The notes beneath the pieces were generated by a model. The model ran no database searches. It was not told the DNA's origin and saw only the letters and a list, made by a program, of their open reading frames with translations. Made by a program: the position numbers and the translations under genes. DNA of 64,000 nt from Campylorhamphus procurvoides (Eukaryota; Chordata; Aves; Passeriformes; Dendrocolaptidae): NCBI GenBank assembly GCA_013396655.1, contig WBMV01000121.1:558001-622000 (forward strand), given 5' to 3'. This document shows, one piece after another, positions 1 to 11,900 of the stretch. The stretch's first letter is position 1, and the number at the start of each line of letters is the position of its first letter.

Positions 1-2559
1 GAGGTACCTAAGACCTAGGGCAAGGTGTGAGCAAGAGCGATTGATGTGGCCTTTCCTGTATGAGCCAAAATACAAGCTACAAGTCAATTCCAGTCAGTTC
101 CTCAGCATTAGACAAACACACCATGAGTAAATCAAGGACAAATTTGATCTGCAGCATCTAACCATGTCAATAGAGAAGGAAAATTATCCAGAACCTGTTC
201 TAAATTCCTCTTTATTTTTCTCCTTTGCATCTTTGCACCTGCACCTACTCATCTGAAGGCTTATTAAATGGTTTCAAACAAATTCTGTTGGGTCAACATG
301 GTTTCTATTTAAGCTGTCTAAGCCAGCCTATCCAATTTGAATGAGTCAGCTTTACCAGACCATGTGTAGCTTTTCCTGCTGACAGTTCTGAAGGGATGAT
401 AAATTCAAGTAGAGGGTTGTGGTAGTAAATAGCTGGGTATTGTCCAAGAAGTGGTAAAAGAAATGGTGGATGAACCCCCAAGAGTATGGGTATATCTCTG
501 TTAAGGTGTTACTGATGTGAACTGAGGTTCTGAGATGCATACATCCCTTTCACAGATGCCTTGAGTGCTTTTTAGTTGACCTTTTTGTCAGACTCATCAT
601 CTGTCATTAAGGGCTTCTAGCACAAAAACACCGTAGTAGTGCCTTGCATCAGCACAAGAACAGCATAGTACTGCCTTGCATCAACTTAGCCTTTTGCAGA
701 GTCACCATTTGCCTATATCCTTAGTATTTCCCAATCTCTGGCATCTTTCTCTTACTCAGTTTTCTCCTCAGCCTATTCATTTCTAACAAATAAAACATTT
801 CATGGATATATGAAGAATTTTAAACAGAGAAGTTTAGCAAGACCTTTTAAAACATTTTGCAACTGAATTCAATGAACTTTCACCTCGTAGTATTTGAAAA
901 GTCTGTTTCATTCCACTAACAAGAACCATCAAGTCATAGAAAAATTAAAATGCATCCTAAAATATCTTCACGGAATTTAATTCAAATTAATAAGTTTGGA
1001 GTACTCACTTAGAATTGGAAAAACCAAGTGCTCAGTGTTGGGGAATCAGATGCTGTAATCTTCCTCAGGGATAAGCTAAATGACTGACTGCTTTAAAGAC
1101 TAATCATCTCAGCTTCAATTACAGAACTGGTGCAAGAGCCATCCACTGTAGAATTATCAAATACTATTTATTTCCACCATTATTTTCTCTGATTTCTCCA
1201 AATGTTATCTATTTTGTGCACACCCACTGCAGATGTGAGTAAACACACTTACTGTTATTCATAACTCTGCCTTTTGTTTGTGGTTGTTAGTCTGGTCACA
1301 GTCAGAGTTCCATAACATGAAACAAGGATATCACCTGGGAATTGAATCACTTTACAGGTATATGTCACTCAGCAAATGAATAGGAATATTTGTTATCTTT
1401 AAGAGAAAGGTACTAAAGGCTATTATATACAGAGGAACAAGCTTGAATTATATATAGTTTCCAAAGTATTAAAATACTCTTCCACTAATCCTCACAGTCT
1501 CTTACAATGTTGAAGTGTTACTTTTGCTTGCTGTTAGAACCACTAGCTTCAGTTGGATCTACACTCAGATAACATTCCAAGTCCACCCTTCAACACTATA
1601 AAACTGATGTGGTGTCCTTTATTTTCCAGTATGTGGCTATAAGACAACAGTTTACCAAACCTGCTTCACCAGGGCAATTTAGGAAAAGGATCCTTCACAA
1701 TCTCTCATGTGCCAGAAATTCCAGTTTCCACTATGTGCCTTTTCTCCTAGAGCCCAGAAGCTAACTGTAGAGAGATCCTGTCTGAAACACTGACCGTGGC
1801 ATTCAGTTGTTATCAAGTATACAAGCCTCCACATACCCAGATCAACAAATCAAAACACATGTCTATGTTAGAGAAAGGTCAGATCTGCCTGCAGAAGAGC
1901 ATCTTGTTTTTTCCTTTCACAAGTAAAGATGGTGCTAGATAGGTTAACACAAAGATTCATGGAATTGGTGAGAGAAAAATAACTGCATTGTTTTCCAAAG
2001 TTAAAGATCTATGCAATTCGGCTGTGAAATGAACTGCTTATCAGGAAAAAAAATCAACGTTGCAATTTTCTATATTAGGAAGACAATTAAAGAGGTTAGC
2101 TCAACTCAGGGGGTAACCTGAAAGCTATTCTGGTGTTCAGACCGGTTTTGATCTCTCACTGCTGATGTTTGACCTTCCCTCCCTAACTCCGTGGCTGATT
2201 TCCACTACCAAGTCTTCAAGGAACCATAAAAGCTGACCCTTTAACTCCTTATTCATCATTCTGGCAATTTTACTTTTTTTTTGTGTATCTCAGGCTCACC
2301 TTCCCCCCACCCCACGACTTTTTTTTTTTTTTTTCTGAAGAGAATTTCGCATGGAAACAGCACATTAGAGGCAGAGAAGCTAGCCCAAGCTGCAGATTTT
2401 TCAGGCTGTGAGCTGCAAGCTGATACTTTTTTTTCTTCTAAAGTCATCTAAGAAAAATCAGAAAGGTAACAAAGTGAAAGACAAACTGGCGCAAAAAACA
2501 GCTCATGTTCCATGGAGAATATTTTTCAAAGTTGTCTGGGGAGGAACAACCTTTTAATG
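1..2559. other. Unique non-coding sequence
   Basis: I see no gene, repeat family or structured element here. The reading frames are short and featureless. The only compositional feature is two T runs near 2272-2335 on either side of a C-rich word. These keep a spurious minus-strand frame (2256-2447) open as a lysine-rich peptide. Confidence 0.6.
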
Positions 2560-2850
2560 AGCATAATTTAAAAAAATCCTTATTAACACAAAAGCACTAC
2601 TTAGTTTCTTTTTTATTGGTTTTGAAGAAAATCTAATTAATTAAGTTGGCCAAATTAATTAAACTAATGAAATTAACCAAGAGATCATTCAATTTTATAT
2701 CCAGAGGCTACAAAGATATCTTTTGCCAGATAATCTTTTTAGTGTTTCCACTCTGAGCTAATAGAAGGACCCAAGATATACACTACCTTTGCCACCAGAG
2801 AGCAGTGGAGTTAAATATTTTAATTACAACTGTAATTGTTTTTAATTAGT
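2560..2850. promoter_or_regulatory. Candidate conserved regulatory element, homeodomain-site cluster
   Basis: About 290 bp dense in TAATTA/TTAATTAA words. TTAATTAA-type sites occur near 2637-2665 and again near 2818-2850, where two AATTACA/TGTAATT half-sites face each other across a few bases. Such clusters are typical binding sites for homeodomain proteins. A CTCF-like word lies inside it. The sequence is not low-complexity and no repeat family is recognised. Calling it an enhancer is inference: AT-rich vertebrate DNA makes TAAT words by chance, and no conservation data are available here. Confidence 0.3.
2792..2805 (+). promoter_or_regulatory. CTCF-like motif
   Basis: The 14-mer CCACCAGAGAGCAG differs from the CTCF core CCACCAGGGGGCAG at two purine positions and sits in an otherwise AT-rich stretch. 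It may be a weak insulator or loop-anchor site. A single motif match is weak evidence without chromatin data. Confidence 0.3.
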
Positions 2851-2952
2851 AACATGCACTATAATGCAAGAGCTTGCCTTCCTTTGAATGCTGTTGAATA
2901 GTGGTGTCTCTGATGGAAGCAGGGACAAACCTCTAAATATGATATGAATTTG

Positions 2953-3251
<299 letters not shown>

Positions 3252-4869
3252 GCCTTCTCATCTTTTCATTATTCTTTTTCTTTCTCTCCTGCTTGCTCTA
3301 TTTCTATTTGTCCTATTATTTTTCCCTTCTTAGACACCCCAAATTTCAGGCGTGTTTATCTTCATGTTTATAGAAGTGCTACATGCTCCTTGCAAATTCC
3401 CTCTTTTGTGGGAGATGCTTACAGCCCATTATATGACCATGTTTCTACAGATTGCCCCTGTATTCCTCTCCTGTCTAGAGCATTGTTCAGATCTGGGCAA
3501 CAAACCTGTGTTGCATGCCCTATTTGCCCCCTTTCTCAAGTGCAATTCACATTGTGAATGCAAAGCCAGAGGATTCTGGATTGTCAGAAGAAAACAGGGA
3601 TGTGGATTGTATACGTGAATGAAGGTTAGTGGAAGTAAGAAGCCTCCATGTATATGAGATCAGTCAGGTTCCCCATTACAAAAGCCATTGAGCTATTTTA
3701 TTATCATCAACAATGTCTTGTATCTCTTCTCTCTTGTTAGAGATATCTGTGGCTTTTTTCTTAAGGATCCCTTATGTTGTCCATATCCTCTAACTTAAGT
3801 ATTTCACCAAATAATCTGCCAGAAGAACTCCTACCCAAATAACCTGCTAGGTATTATAATGACACCACTTATATGGAACAAAATGTTTACTGTACAGTCT
3901 GAAACTGAAATGGAGCTTAATTTACTGAAGCATACCCTGGTTTAAAACCTTTCATTACTTAGTCTTTGTGAAAGGACACTAGATGTTTTTACTTTTTTGT
4001 TGTTTGTTTATTTGGGTTTGGTTTTGTTTTTTTTGATCTGGGTTTTTTTTTTTTGTGAAGAGTATATTGTTTTTAATATTCTAGCTGAAGTATAACAGAG
4101 GCAGATCCTCAGCTGGTATAAAATGTCACAAGTCTGTTGTGGTCAATGAAGCAATAGCGGTTTATCCCAAAGGAGGATCTGAAACAAAACAGGATATTTA
4201 GTGTGAATTGATGGAACAATAAAATCATAAGTTGTTTGTCTGCAAAATCAATGCCTGAAAGGTGATGGTGTCCTCCGTATCTCCTTATCTCCGTATTCTC
4301 TATATACTTTTTTATCTCATAATCTCTATATTCTTTAATTCATCAAATAATCTGTTGTGAGACATCCCATCCAAATAATCATCCAGATAACATGACACTG
4401 AAAGGTATACATTTAATAAAATACCACTTTGCGACAGTATAAATTATGTGATAATGAACCAGGAGATAATAGCTCCTTCTGATCCAGAGTATATACTAGT
4501 GAGAACTAGTTTTCTGCATAAGCACTTCTATGAAGTATTTCTGTGACCATTCAAATGTACAAAAATCCTTTGAATCATTGTCTTAAAAAAATGAATAGAT
4601 ATACTGCAGTTAGGCCAGGATTCAAAAAGACAGTTCAAGAACTAGATCGGTGACAGAAAAATATGGAGGCCAGACAGCGTCTCAAAGGGCAAAACAAGCT
4701 TGTTTTTCATACAGGGAAGAACTGCAAGCAATACAATCTTTGCAGGACTGCTGTATATTGGCAAAGTTTGCCAGCCAGTATGTCCCTTCCTTTAGAAAAG
4801 TGGCAGTAAATAAAGTCTCTGAATTTTCAAGGTACCTTAAGTCTCTTAATATAGGCTAAGGAAAATGCT
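3252..4869. other. Unique non-coding sequence with a T/G-rich patch
   Basis: No gene is recognised. A T-rich patch with G interruptions lies near 3990-4062. The small plus-strand frames at 3352-3618 and 4650-4859 have no domain, no convincing start context and no splice-supported continuation. The right end, from about 4640, may already belong to the degraded CR1 that is clear from 4870 on, but I cannot align it. Confidence 0.5.
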
Positions 4870-5790
4870 TTGCAAAACTGGCTCACAGGTGAAAGCAAAA
4901 AGTCACCTTTTAATAGCTGTGTATTGAAGTCTCCTAGGGCCATTGTTTACAATGAGTGTTGGTGGCTACCATGTTAAGAGGGGCTTCAAACATTTTGAAG
5001 GGTGGGATTATAATTCAAAATGATCTTTACAAATTGGAGAAGTGTCTTGGGGAAAAATAGAATGAAATTTAATACAGGAAAAGAAAACCCCACATAATTT
5101 TTTTGGCCGTAAAACCTGTGGCTAGAAAGATGATGCAAGTTCCTTGAAAGTCAAAGGTTCCACATGTAACTGAAACAACCAGTGTCACAGGCAAAAGTTT
5201 GGGAGAAGCACAGTAACCCACAGTTTTACAGAAAGCAGTCCAGAGGGTAGCCTGTCACAAGCTGGGATGAGTCAACAGCATCATGCTTTTGTGTAAACCC
5301 ACTTGGAGATAAAAATTCTGTATAAGCAGAAATATTGCCTACAAGAACATGAAGCAACCCTTCTGCTCTGATCAGCAGTGGCAAGGCTGCAGCTGATGTG
5401 TTGCCTCAGTTTTTGGGCATCACCCGTTGAAGAGGAGAAAAAACAGATGAAAGCAACAAAAACCAGAATAGATCTTTGAAGACAACACTGGATTAATTAG
5501 AGTTGTTTTGAATTAATTTTTCTCCAGGGGGAAAGAGAAAAGGATAAGCTATGAAGGGTTGTGATAATCTTCAACTATGCAATAGAAAAGGAAACTGTTC
5601 CTCCAGACTGTGGTTGATTGCATGACAGGAAAATGACAGTGAGTAAGGTTCAGCTTTGACATTAGGAAATGTCAGGAAAGTGAAGTCTCAAAGGGCTGAT
5701 CACTGAGCAGTATTTAAGAATGTAAACCTTGGTCAGGAATAGCAGGCCGAGTTTGTCTTGCCTGGGTGGTTCCACAGTGTTCCACCAAAT
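4870..5790 (+). mobile_element. Ancient CR1-type LINE relic (RT to 3' end)
   Basis: Several blocks in order match the plus-strand wording of the old amniote CR1 reverse-transcriptase half. A block near 5005-5060 corresponds to the segment after the catalytic palm. A block near 5345-5450 corresponds to the connection region, where the consensus encodes the tyrosine-serine-alanine-leucine segment and the following tryptophan motif. A block near 5525-5690 corresponds to the C-terminal and 3' UTR part. All frames are broken, identity is low and indels are many, so the copy is long dead. It has the same orientation as the 48.5-50.0 kb relic. The exact ends are uncertain by 100 bp or more. Confidence 0.6.
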
Positions 5791-6680
5791 TTGCAATTGG
5801 TGTTCTGACTCGATCTTGCTTAAAATAACTGGGCCTGGGAAAGGCACAAATAAATGAATAAGTGGAAGAGGGATTATACCATTTATTGGGGAAGATGTTT
5901 CATATTTTCCCCTCAAACTCAAGCCAGTAGAATTCTGTATGTCTCTCATTCTCTATCAGTCCCCTGTGTTTATAATTTCTTCTCCCCATTCAAACTGTAG
6001 TTTGGGGTTTTTTGAGGGGTGGCGAAGTGGGGAAAAGAGTTCTCACTCTCTCGTCCTATAGCAACCTCCCACATTTTACAGGGATTAGGAAAAAGCTCCT
6101 AAAAGCACACCTGGGAATGCTGACCTCTCCATAACCACCACGAAGGATCCCTCATGCTGTGACAGCTGTAGAGGCCGCTAAGCTTGAGCAAGGCAAAAGA
6201 AGGTCAAGGTTTTGCAGGTAGAACATTTACAAAGTATTGCCTGGGAAAACTGGTGAGAAAATATTTCACTAATACGTCTGTATTAAAGGTAGAAGAATTA
6301 TCTCAAATATGAAAGACAACAATTACTGAAACATGAAAAAGGGATGTGGATCTTTTAAGTACAATTTTAAGTGCAACACAAACTTTATGTGTTAATCAGT
6401 ACTTTTTAAATTGTCCGTGAATTATCATCGAATGTTTTTCTGTATTTAATGGACTTAAGATAGAATAAAACTTGGCTTTCACAACTAGAAAATATCATTG
6501 TTCATGGGGTACTGTTTTTTTGTGGTTTTGATTTTGTTTTTGTTTTCATTTGGGTGTTTTTGTTATTTTTCTTTCTTCTTTTTTCTTTTTCTTTTTCCCT
6601 TTTCTCAGATAGGATTGTAATCAGTGTAGAAAGTCCCTTCATGTCAATCAGAGAACTTTAGACACTGAACATTTCAGTCA
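5791..6680. other. Unique sequence with a pyrimidine-rich tract
   Basis: No gene is seen. A T-rich to CT-rich tract runs from about 6514 to 6606 and ends in CTTTTCTCAG. That resembles a polypyrimidine tract with a 3' splice acceptor AG, but no open coding exon follows it. Confidence 0.5.
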
Positions 6681-6830
6681 CAACTAGAAATCAGCGAAAA
6701 CAGGGCTGCAGAGTACCTTGAGAGGTCTTCTAATCCATTCTCTCTCATAATGGAGTAACAGCTACAAGTAAATAATCCTCAAGAGATTTTTATCTCTCCT
6801 CTTTGTAAGAGTCATCAGTGGTGAAGAATC
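6681..6830 (-). mobile_element. Ancient CR1 LINE 3'-end fragment
   Basis: In plus-strand reading the segment follows the antisense wording of the amniote CR1 3' terminus: a block like 'AGGGCTG..GA..ACCT..AGAGGTC' near 6701-6728, then 'TCTAATCCATT', and later 'TCCTCAAGAGATTTTTAT' near 6776-6793. This places the element's 3' end at the left and the orientation on the minus strand. Only about 150 bp remain. It has the opposite orientation to the relic 0.9 kb upstream, so the two are separate insertions or a rearranged pair. Confidence 0.6.
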
Positions 6831-8283
6831 TTCATGTGTGAGCTGTACCAGGTCTTCTCTGGCTATTTAGGCAACTATCACTACAAGTTTCCTGATCCCT
6901 CCTGCTCTTGGAGGTGTCTGCCCAGCAGCTGGAGACTGAAAATAGAGAATCAAGCTCATGATACAGTCTGTGAAACCATCCATGAAGGTGCATGACTGAG
7001 ATGAATTTGTTTCTGCTGTGTGCAGAGGAAACCCTGGTGAGAGGTAGAGATGGGGATGTTTTCAGCTGTTTGCTTCTTCCTAACTCCAACACCTTCCACT
7101 TAAGAAGCGAGTGTTCATATGGCAGTTCTCTCAGCCAGTGGTTCCCAGAGGAGGAACAACTCATGAAACTGAGAATTGCATCTATAACTAGTTTGAGCAG
7201 CAGGTGTGTTTGTGTCTAATGCTAAAGTCTGATGTGGTAGGAAGGAGACCTACAACTAGGAGGCACAACTGGAACCAAAACTGTTTTGGAAACTGTCCTC
7301 CCAGGCATTTGTCTTGGTGCACAAGGGGCAGAACAACATGGCACTTGCTGGTGTGTGTTTTTAAGGCTCTTTCCGGCATTTGCCTTTAAGCTTCACAGGT
7401 GGCTCTGAGAAAGCAGCAATCTATCATTACGACCACAAGCCAGCAAGTGAGATCTGAGCTGTTCTGAGCCCCCAGACAATGTTCACTCTCACTGCATCTC
7501 GCATTAGCCAGCTTTTCCAGTTTTCAAACATTGCCTTGCACTTTCTGCTGCTTCTTCCCGACTTTCCACGCACAAAGTTCTCTCTTTGAACTACCAGAGC
7601 TGGCCACAGATTTGTAACCACCTGCACCTTACAACACCTGTGTTTATCTTCTGTAAAGGGTGTGTTGATGGTTTTCCTAATAGTACTGATCTTACACTGC
7701 CTTGAAAATGTTTTACTTTTATGTGGTGCAGTAAGATTTTTGACTGAGTATTTACAAATACATTTATTATTATAGATAGATATTACCAGCTGTTACTCTC
7801 AGAGTAGTTGCCTCTCTATGGACAAGCACTCTGAGGTCTGCCCCAAGGTTCAGCCCTGAGGGTTCCTGAAAGGGTCTTGGGGCTCAAGGCCATGCAGTAA
7901 GAAAACCATGTCTTGGGTAAGTCCATGAGAATTTTGCAAGTAGCAGGGATGATATGACAGCAAAAGCCTTCCTACACATGCTTAAGGGATGTGTAGTGCA
8001 TCTCCAGTTAACATAGGTCACAACCAGCACCATTGCACTCTGCTGCTGCTGTTACCCTGACCAGAGGCAGGAAGCCTCCAAGGGAGTAGGAGCATTGGCT
8101 GCCTTCGTGCCTGTGTGGGATGGACGTGTTCAGGGGGCCAATATTTCTTCCACAAACACTGATTCATGAAGTGTTGATACTGTACAACCTTATGTCAGCT
8201 CTTAAATTGTAAGCAACATGAACCAGCAGGCCGTGGACTCTCGGTATTGATACTCTGGGTCTGTCTATTTGTTTTCCTACAAA
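6831..8283. other. Unique non-coding sequence
   Basis: No recognisable gene or repeat. Overlapping short frames on both strands around 6832-7627 lack domains and start each other's shadows. Confidence 0.55.
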
Positions 8284-8345
8284 ATACGTGTGCGTGCACA
8301 CACATATAATTATATGTAACATATATATATAATTATATATAACAC
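8284..8345. repeat. AT/GT alternating purine-pyrimidine patch
   Basis: Short runs of alternating purine-pyrimidine sequence (CACACA, then TATATATA with nested palindromic ATATAATTATAT). Simple-sequence DNA of this type often varies in length. No function is implied. Confidence 0.7.
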
Positions 8346-8970
8346 AGACATACATGGGTAAATAGAAATACATGTAGAGTCAAAGGCAGAGAATATTATA
8401 GTGTGCTATAGCATAGACTATATATAGCCAGGAGCTCACTGAAGATATTTTGCTTCCCATGAGGATCACATCCCTTCCCACAAATCATTATATAACCCTC
8501 CCATGGCAACTGCAGCAGTTGCACAGGAAAATAATGTTAGGAAAATGTGTATATTTAGCTGTTTCAATGCAAAAGAACGTATTCCAAGGGTAATTACATA
8601 CCTTAACATCTAACTCTTTTAATACTCGTGAGAGAGGCTGGAAACAGTTTCCCCTTGCTAGGATCTCCCTGAGCTTAGCTGGAAGCTTTTTACCAGATGG
8701 ACACAAATACACTGGAGTCAGAAAATTTTGGGGCTAGTAAAATTTGCAGTCTGTATTTTAGCCACTGGGTGCCGCTACCAAATCAATTGTCAAAACCAGC
8801 TTCTCCATCAAATACAGGATTGTAGTTTTAACAGCATGCCTTGTTCTACGTCTGCCTGTGACACTAAGTTTTGTGGGGCTTCCTGTTATCCAAAGGTTTA
8901 TACAATAACCCTTTTCTCACAGCTGCCAATGGGCTTCAGTTCAGTTGCAGTCAAGATGTTTCTTCACAAA

Positions 8971-8998
8971 AGTATCACAGAATCACAGAACGGCTTTT
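8971..8998 (-). mobile_element. Possible CR1 3' tail scrap
   Basis: The words ATCACAGAATCACAGAAC form two copies of the 8-bp CACAGAAT unit. This is the reverse complement of the ATTCTGTG tandem that ends avian CR1 elements. The following bases do not clearly continue into CR1, so this could be a severely truncated copy or a coincidence. Confidence 0.35.
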
Positions 8999-11900
8999 TA
9001 TTAAAGTGCTCAAGTGAAAGGTGGGCAGGGTTAATAACCAAAAGATCTAAAAGAAAGCTTTAAGCAGTATTTCATAAACATCTTACAGTTATAGAGGGTT
9101 AAAAAATCTGATTCTTATTATACAGTTCGAGAGGAATCTGCTGAAAATAAACTGTGCACCTCTGCTGTTACACATACTTATAAAAAGTATTAGTGAAACA
9201 AGATAATCAATTAATCCTCTTCCAAAATGTAAACATCATCATTAGAAAAGTGTTGTTTCAGGTATTTTTTAATTAACTGCAGATTTTATTAAACTGGTTC
9301 TTCACATTATCCTCACTATTTTAAGTGATCTTCGTTCTGTTGGGAACTGCTGAATATAAATGCAATACTGTCACAGTAGTCTAATGATACATCCAGACCT
9401 GAGAACTTTTATTTGCAGTCCTTAGTGGTTATGAAAATGCATATTTCTAACACAGGAAAAGTGTACATCTCAACAGATGCAACTGCTTACTGAAAAGCCC
9501 ACCAGCATTTTGCAGCATCTTCAGATAGAGGGAGAAACTGTGATGCTGTCAAGTCATCTCTCCAACAACAGCTGGACAGATGCCAGCTGAAGACCAGTGA
9601 CAGGAGCACTCACTTGGGTCTGCTCTGAGAGGCAATGACAAAAGGAAAGGAGGACCTGGTGGGAATCCTGTGTTGGGTGGCCAGAGATGAAGAGTGGAGT
9701 GGTGATAGCAGCAGCACAAGGGATAAGTGACAGGAGGAAAAGCAGTAGGATTTTGGGGGTGGAGGGTAAGGCTCCAATTTCCTGTAGTGAGCCTTTCTTA
9801 CAGAACAATTGGGAGGCACTAACCTACAATTCATGGCTCTGCAGATGATAAAGACCATGTCTTCATCCTGGAAATCATAAATTTTTTCTTGGAAATCATA
9901 ATATCTTTAATATTGCCAGCACCTGGCCAAGTCAGATATAGTTTCACTGATCCTCTGTCTAAAATCAATTTGTGATAGTGCAGCATGGTGAGGGCCTGAC
10001 AAATAACCTCAGAGAGCTGTTCTTGATTGCGGAGGGAAATTCATATTTTAAGCAGAAATTTACCTCTATTCATGGGCAGTTGCTTTCACTTGCCTGATAT
10101 TAGCTCATGCAAGAGTGAGTTTCAGGCATGCATTTCAATGTCAAGACTTTGAAAAGAATTTCACATTTTTCTGCTGGTTATATATCACCTTGTTTCACTC
10201 CCCTGTATTCTGTAACATCCTGGATTTTAAAAAGTAAATAAGAGGAATTAACGGCAACTTCATGCCATTTCTGTGCAAGGTACGGGACTGATTTTCCCAC
10301 AGGAAAATAGTCTGCTCAATTCCCTAAACGTAAGCTCAATAAAAATCCCCAGATTCTCATTAAATGGCTGGAATGTGTCAGACTGTAGAAATCAAAACAC
10401 TGCTGAAATCGTTCAGAGAAACCTCTGGCAGTTTCCTGCCTGATGTTCATGTGAATATGTGCATGTATATAGGCATATACGTTCTCCTGCCCTACTCTGT
10501 GGCAGCTCAGCTGCTGGACTACTTTTGGATCTGAGCAGTCCATAGTGATTACCTGCTTTCAGAGAACAGGGAATACTTGGATATCTGCTCCCCAACAGGA
10601 TGAAAATACCTTCCACAATACTAAAATCCTCTTCTAAACACATTCACATTGCTCTGGCAAGTCAAATCACCATCTTAAAACTTTTTTTTCAAGAGAGGTG
10701 CTGCAATGAGGTTTTATTTGCATGAGTTATTTACTCACAGGTTAACTAACACCATGTGAAGTCATTATTGCTGTCCATGAACCTGTGTCCTGAGAGGACA
10801 GATACTCCACCTAGACATCATATGTGGGGGCAAGCAGCAACTTTTGAAGCTATTTTGACTGCTCCAGGACTGGTTTTGGTGGCAGCTGGCAGAGCATTGA
10901 CCATTACTGGAAAGGAACAGGCACTCAATTCCATTTACAAATGTAAAGGGTGTTGTGTTTTCCCAGTCTGATGACCATGACCCCTTTTTCTTAATAAAGA
11001 TCTCTTTGTTTGCATCATTTCTCACCTGCCTGCTTGCAGCAGGTTTAAGAGCAGGCTGGGCCAGTGCCTTTAGATTTTACAGGTCCTAGGATGTGGGCTC
11101 AAGTTGCTAAGGCATGTGGCAGATGATTGACAATTGCATTCACAATGGTGGGAAAGAACAATATTTATTTTAAAAATTAAGCTAATGAAGAATATGACAG
11201 ACGGATGTGGGATAAGGGAGTAGCACAACCCAACTGCCATAGGACCTGCCAGCAGAGAGCTGTAGATAAACCACGGATATTTATGCTAAACAAAGACAAC
11301 AATTGTTGTCCTTCAGAGTGTTTCTGATTAGAGCAGTGGTCAAACACAACTGTGTATTTTTTAAAAGATCTGACAGGAGCAAAAGTGCAAGTGCATGGAA
11401 GGAGGTCTGACTCAGTCAGTCACTTTTTATTGGTGCCCCATGCAGGCAAATTGACAGGAGCAGAAATCTAAGATTGCCTGTAATAATAAAAAAAAAAAGG
11501 CAGCATGGTCTTCTGTAGTGGAGACTGGAGAATAAAACAGTGAGATATCTACTAAACTCCTCAGCAGGGGAAGAGCCTGCCCACCTTCACATGTACAGCT
11601 GAACAAATACTCTGTCTTTGCTGTGATCCAAAGATACAGTGCCTGAGCCTCCTTCCCACTATTAGCTTTCTAAACATGGCACAACAAGAGCAGGCTTCAG
11701 CTGAAGCTTGCACAACTCTTGCAAAAAATCAATGCTGGTGCTTCTTGGCTAAAGCTGGTTTGGATATTCCTGATATACACTGCAGTAGTCATAGTCTGCC
11801 TGCCTTCTGGAGATCCTGTTCTGATTTGAAACCAACAAAAGCTGGAGTCTGCAGGATAATCCCTGTGCTTCTAACAGTCTCCCTTACTCCATGTGGATGG

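Noticed and set aside
6514..6610. Polypyrimidine tract ending in CAG, resembling a 3' splice site
   Set aside because: No open exon with a donor follows. The tract looks like simple T-rich expansion.
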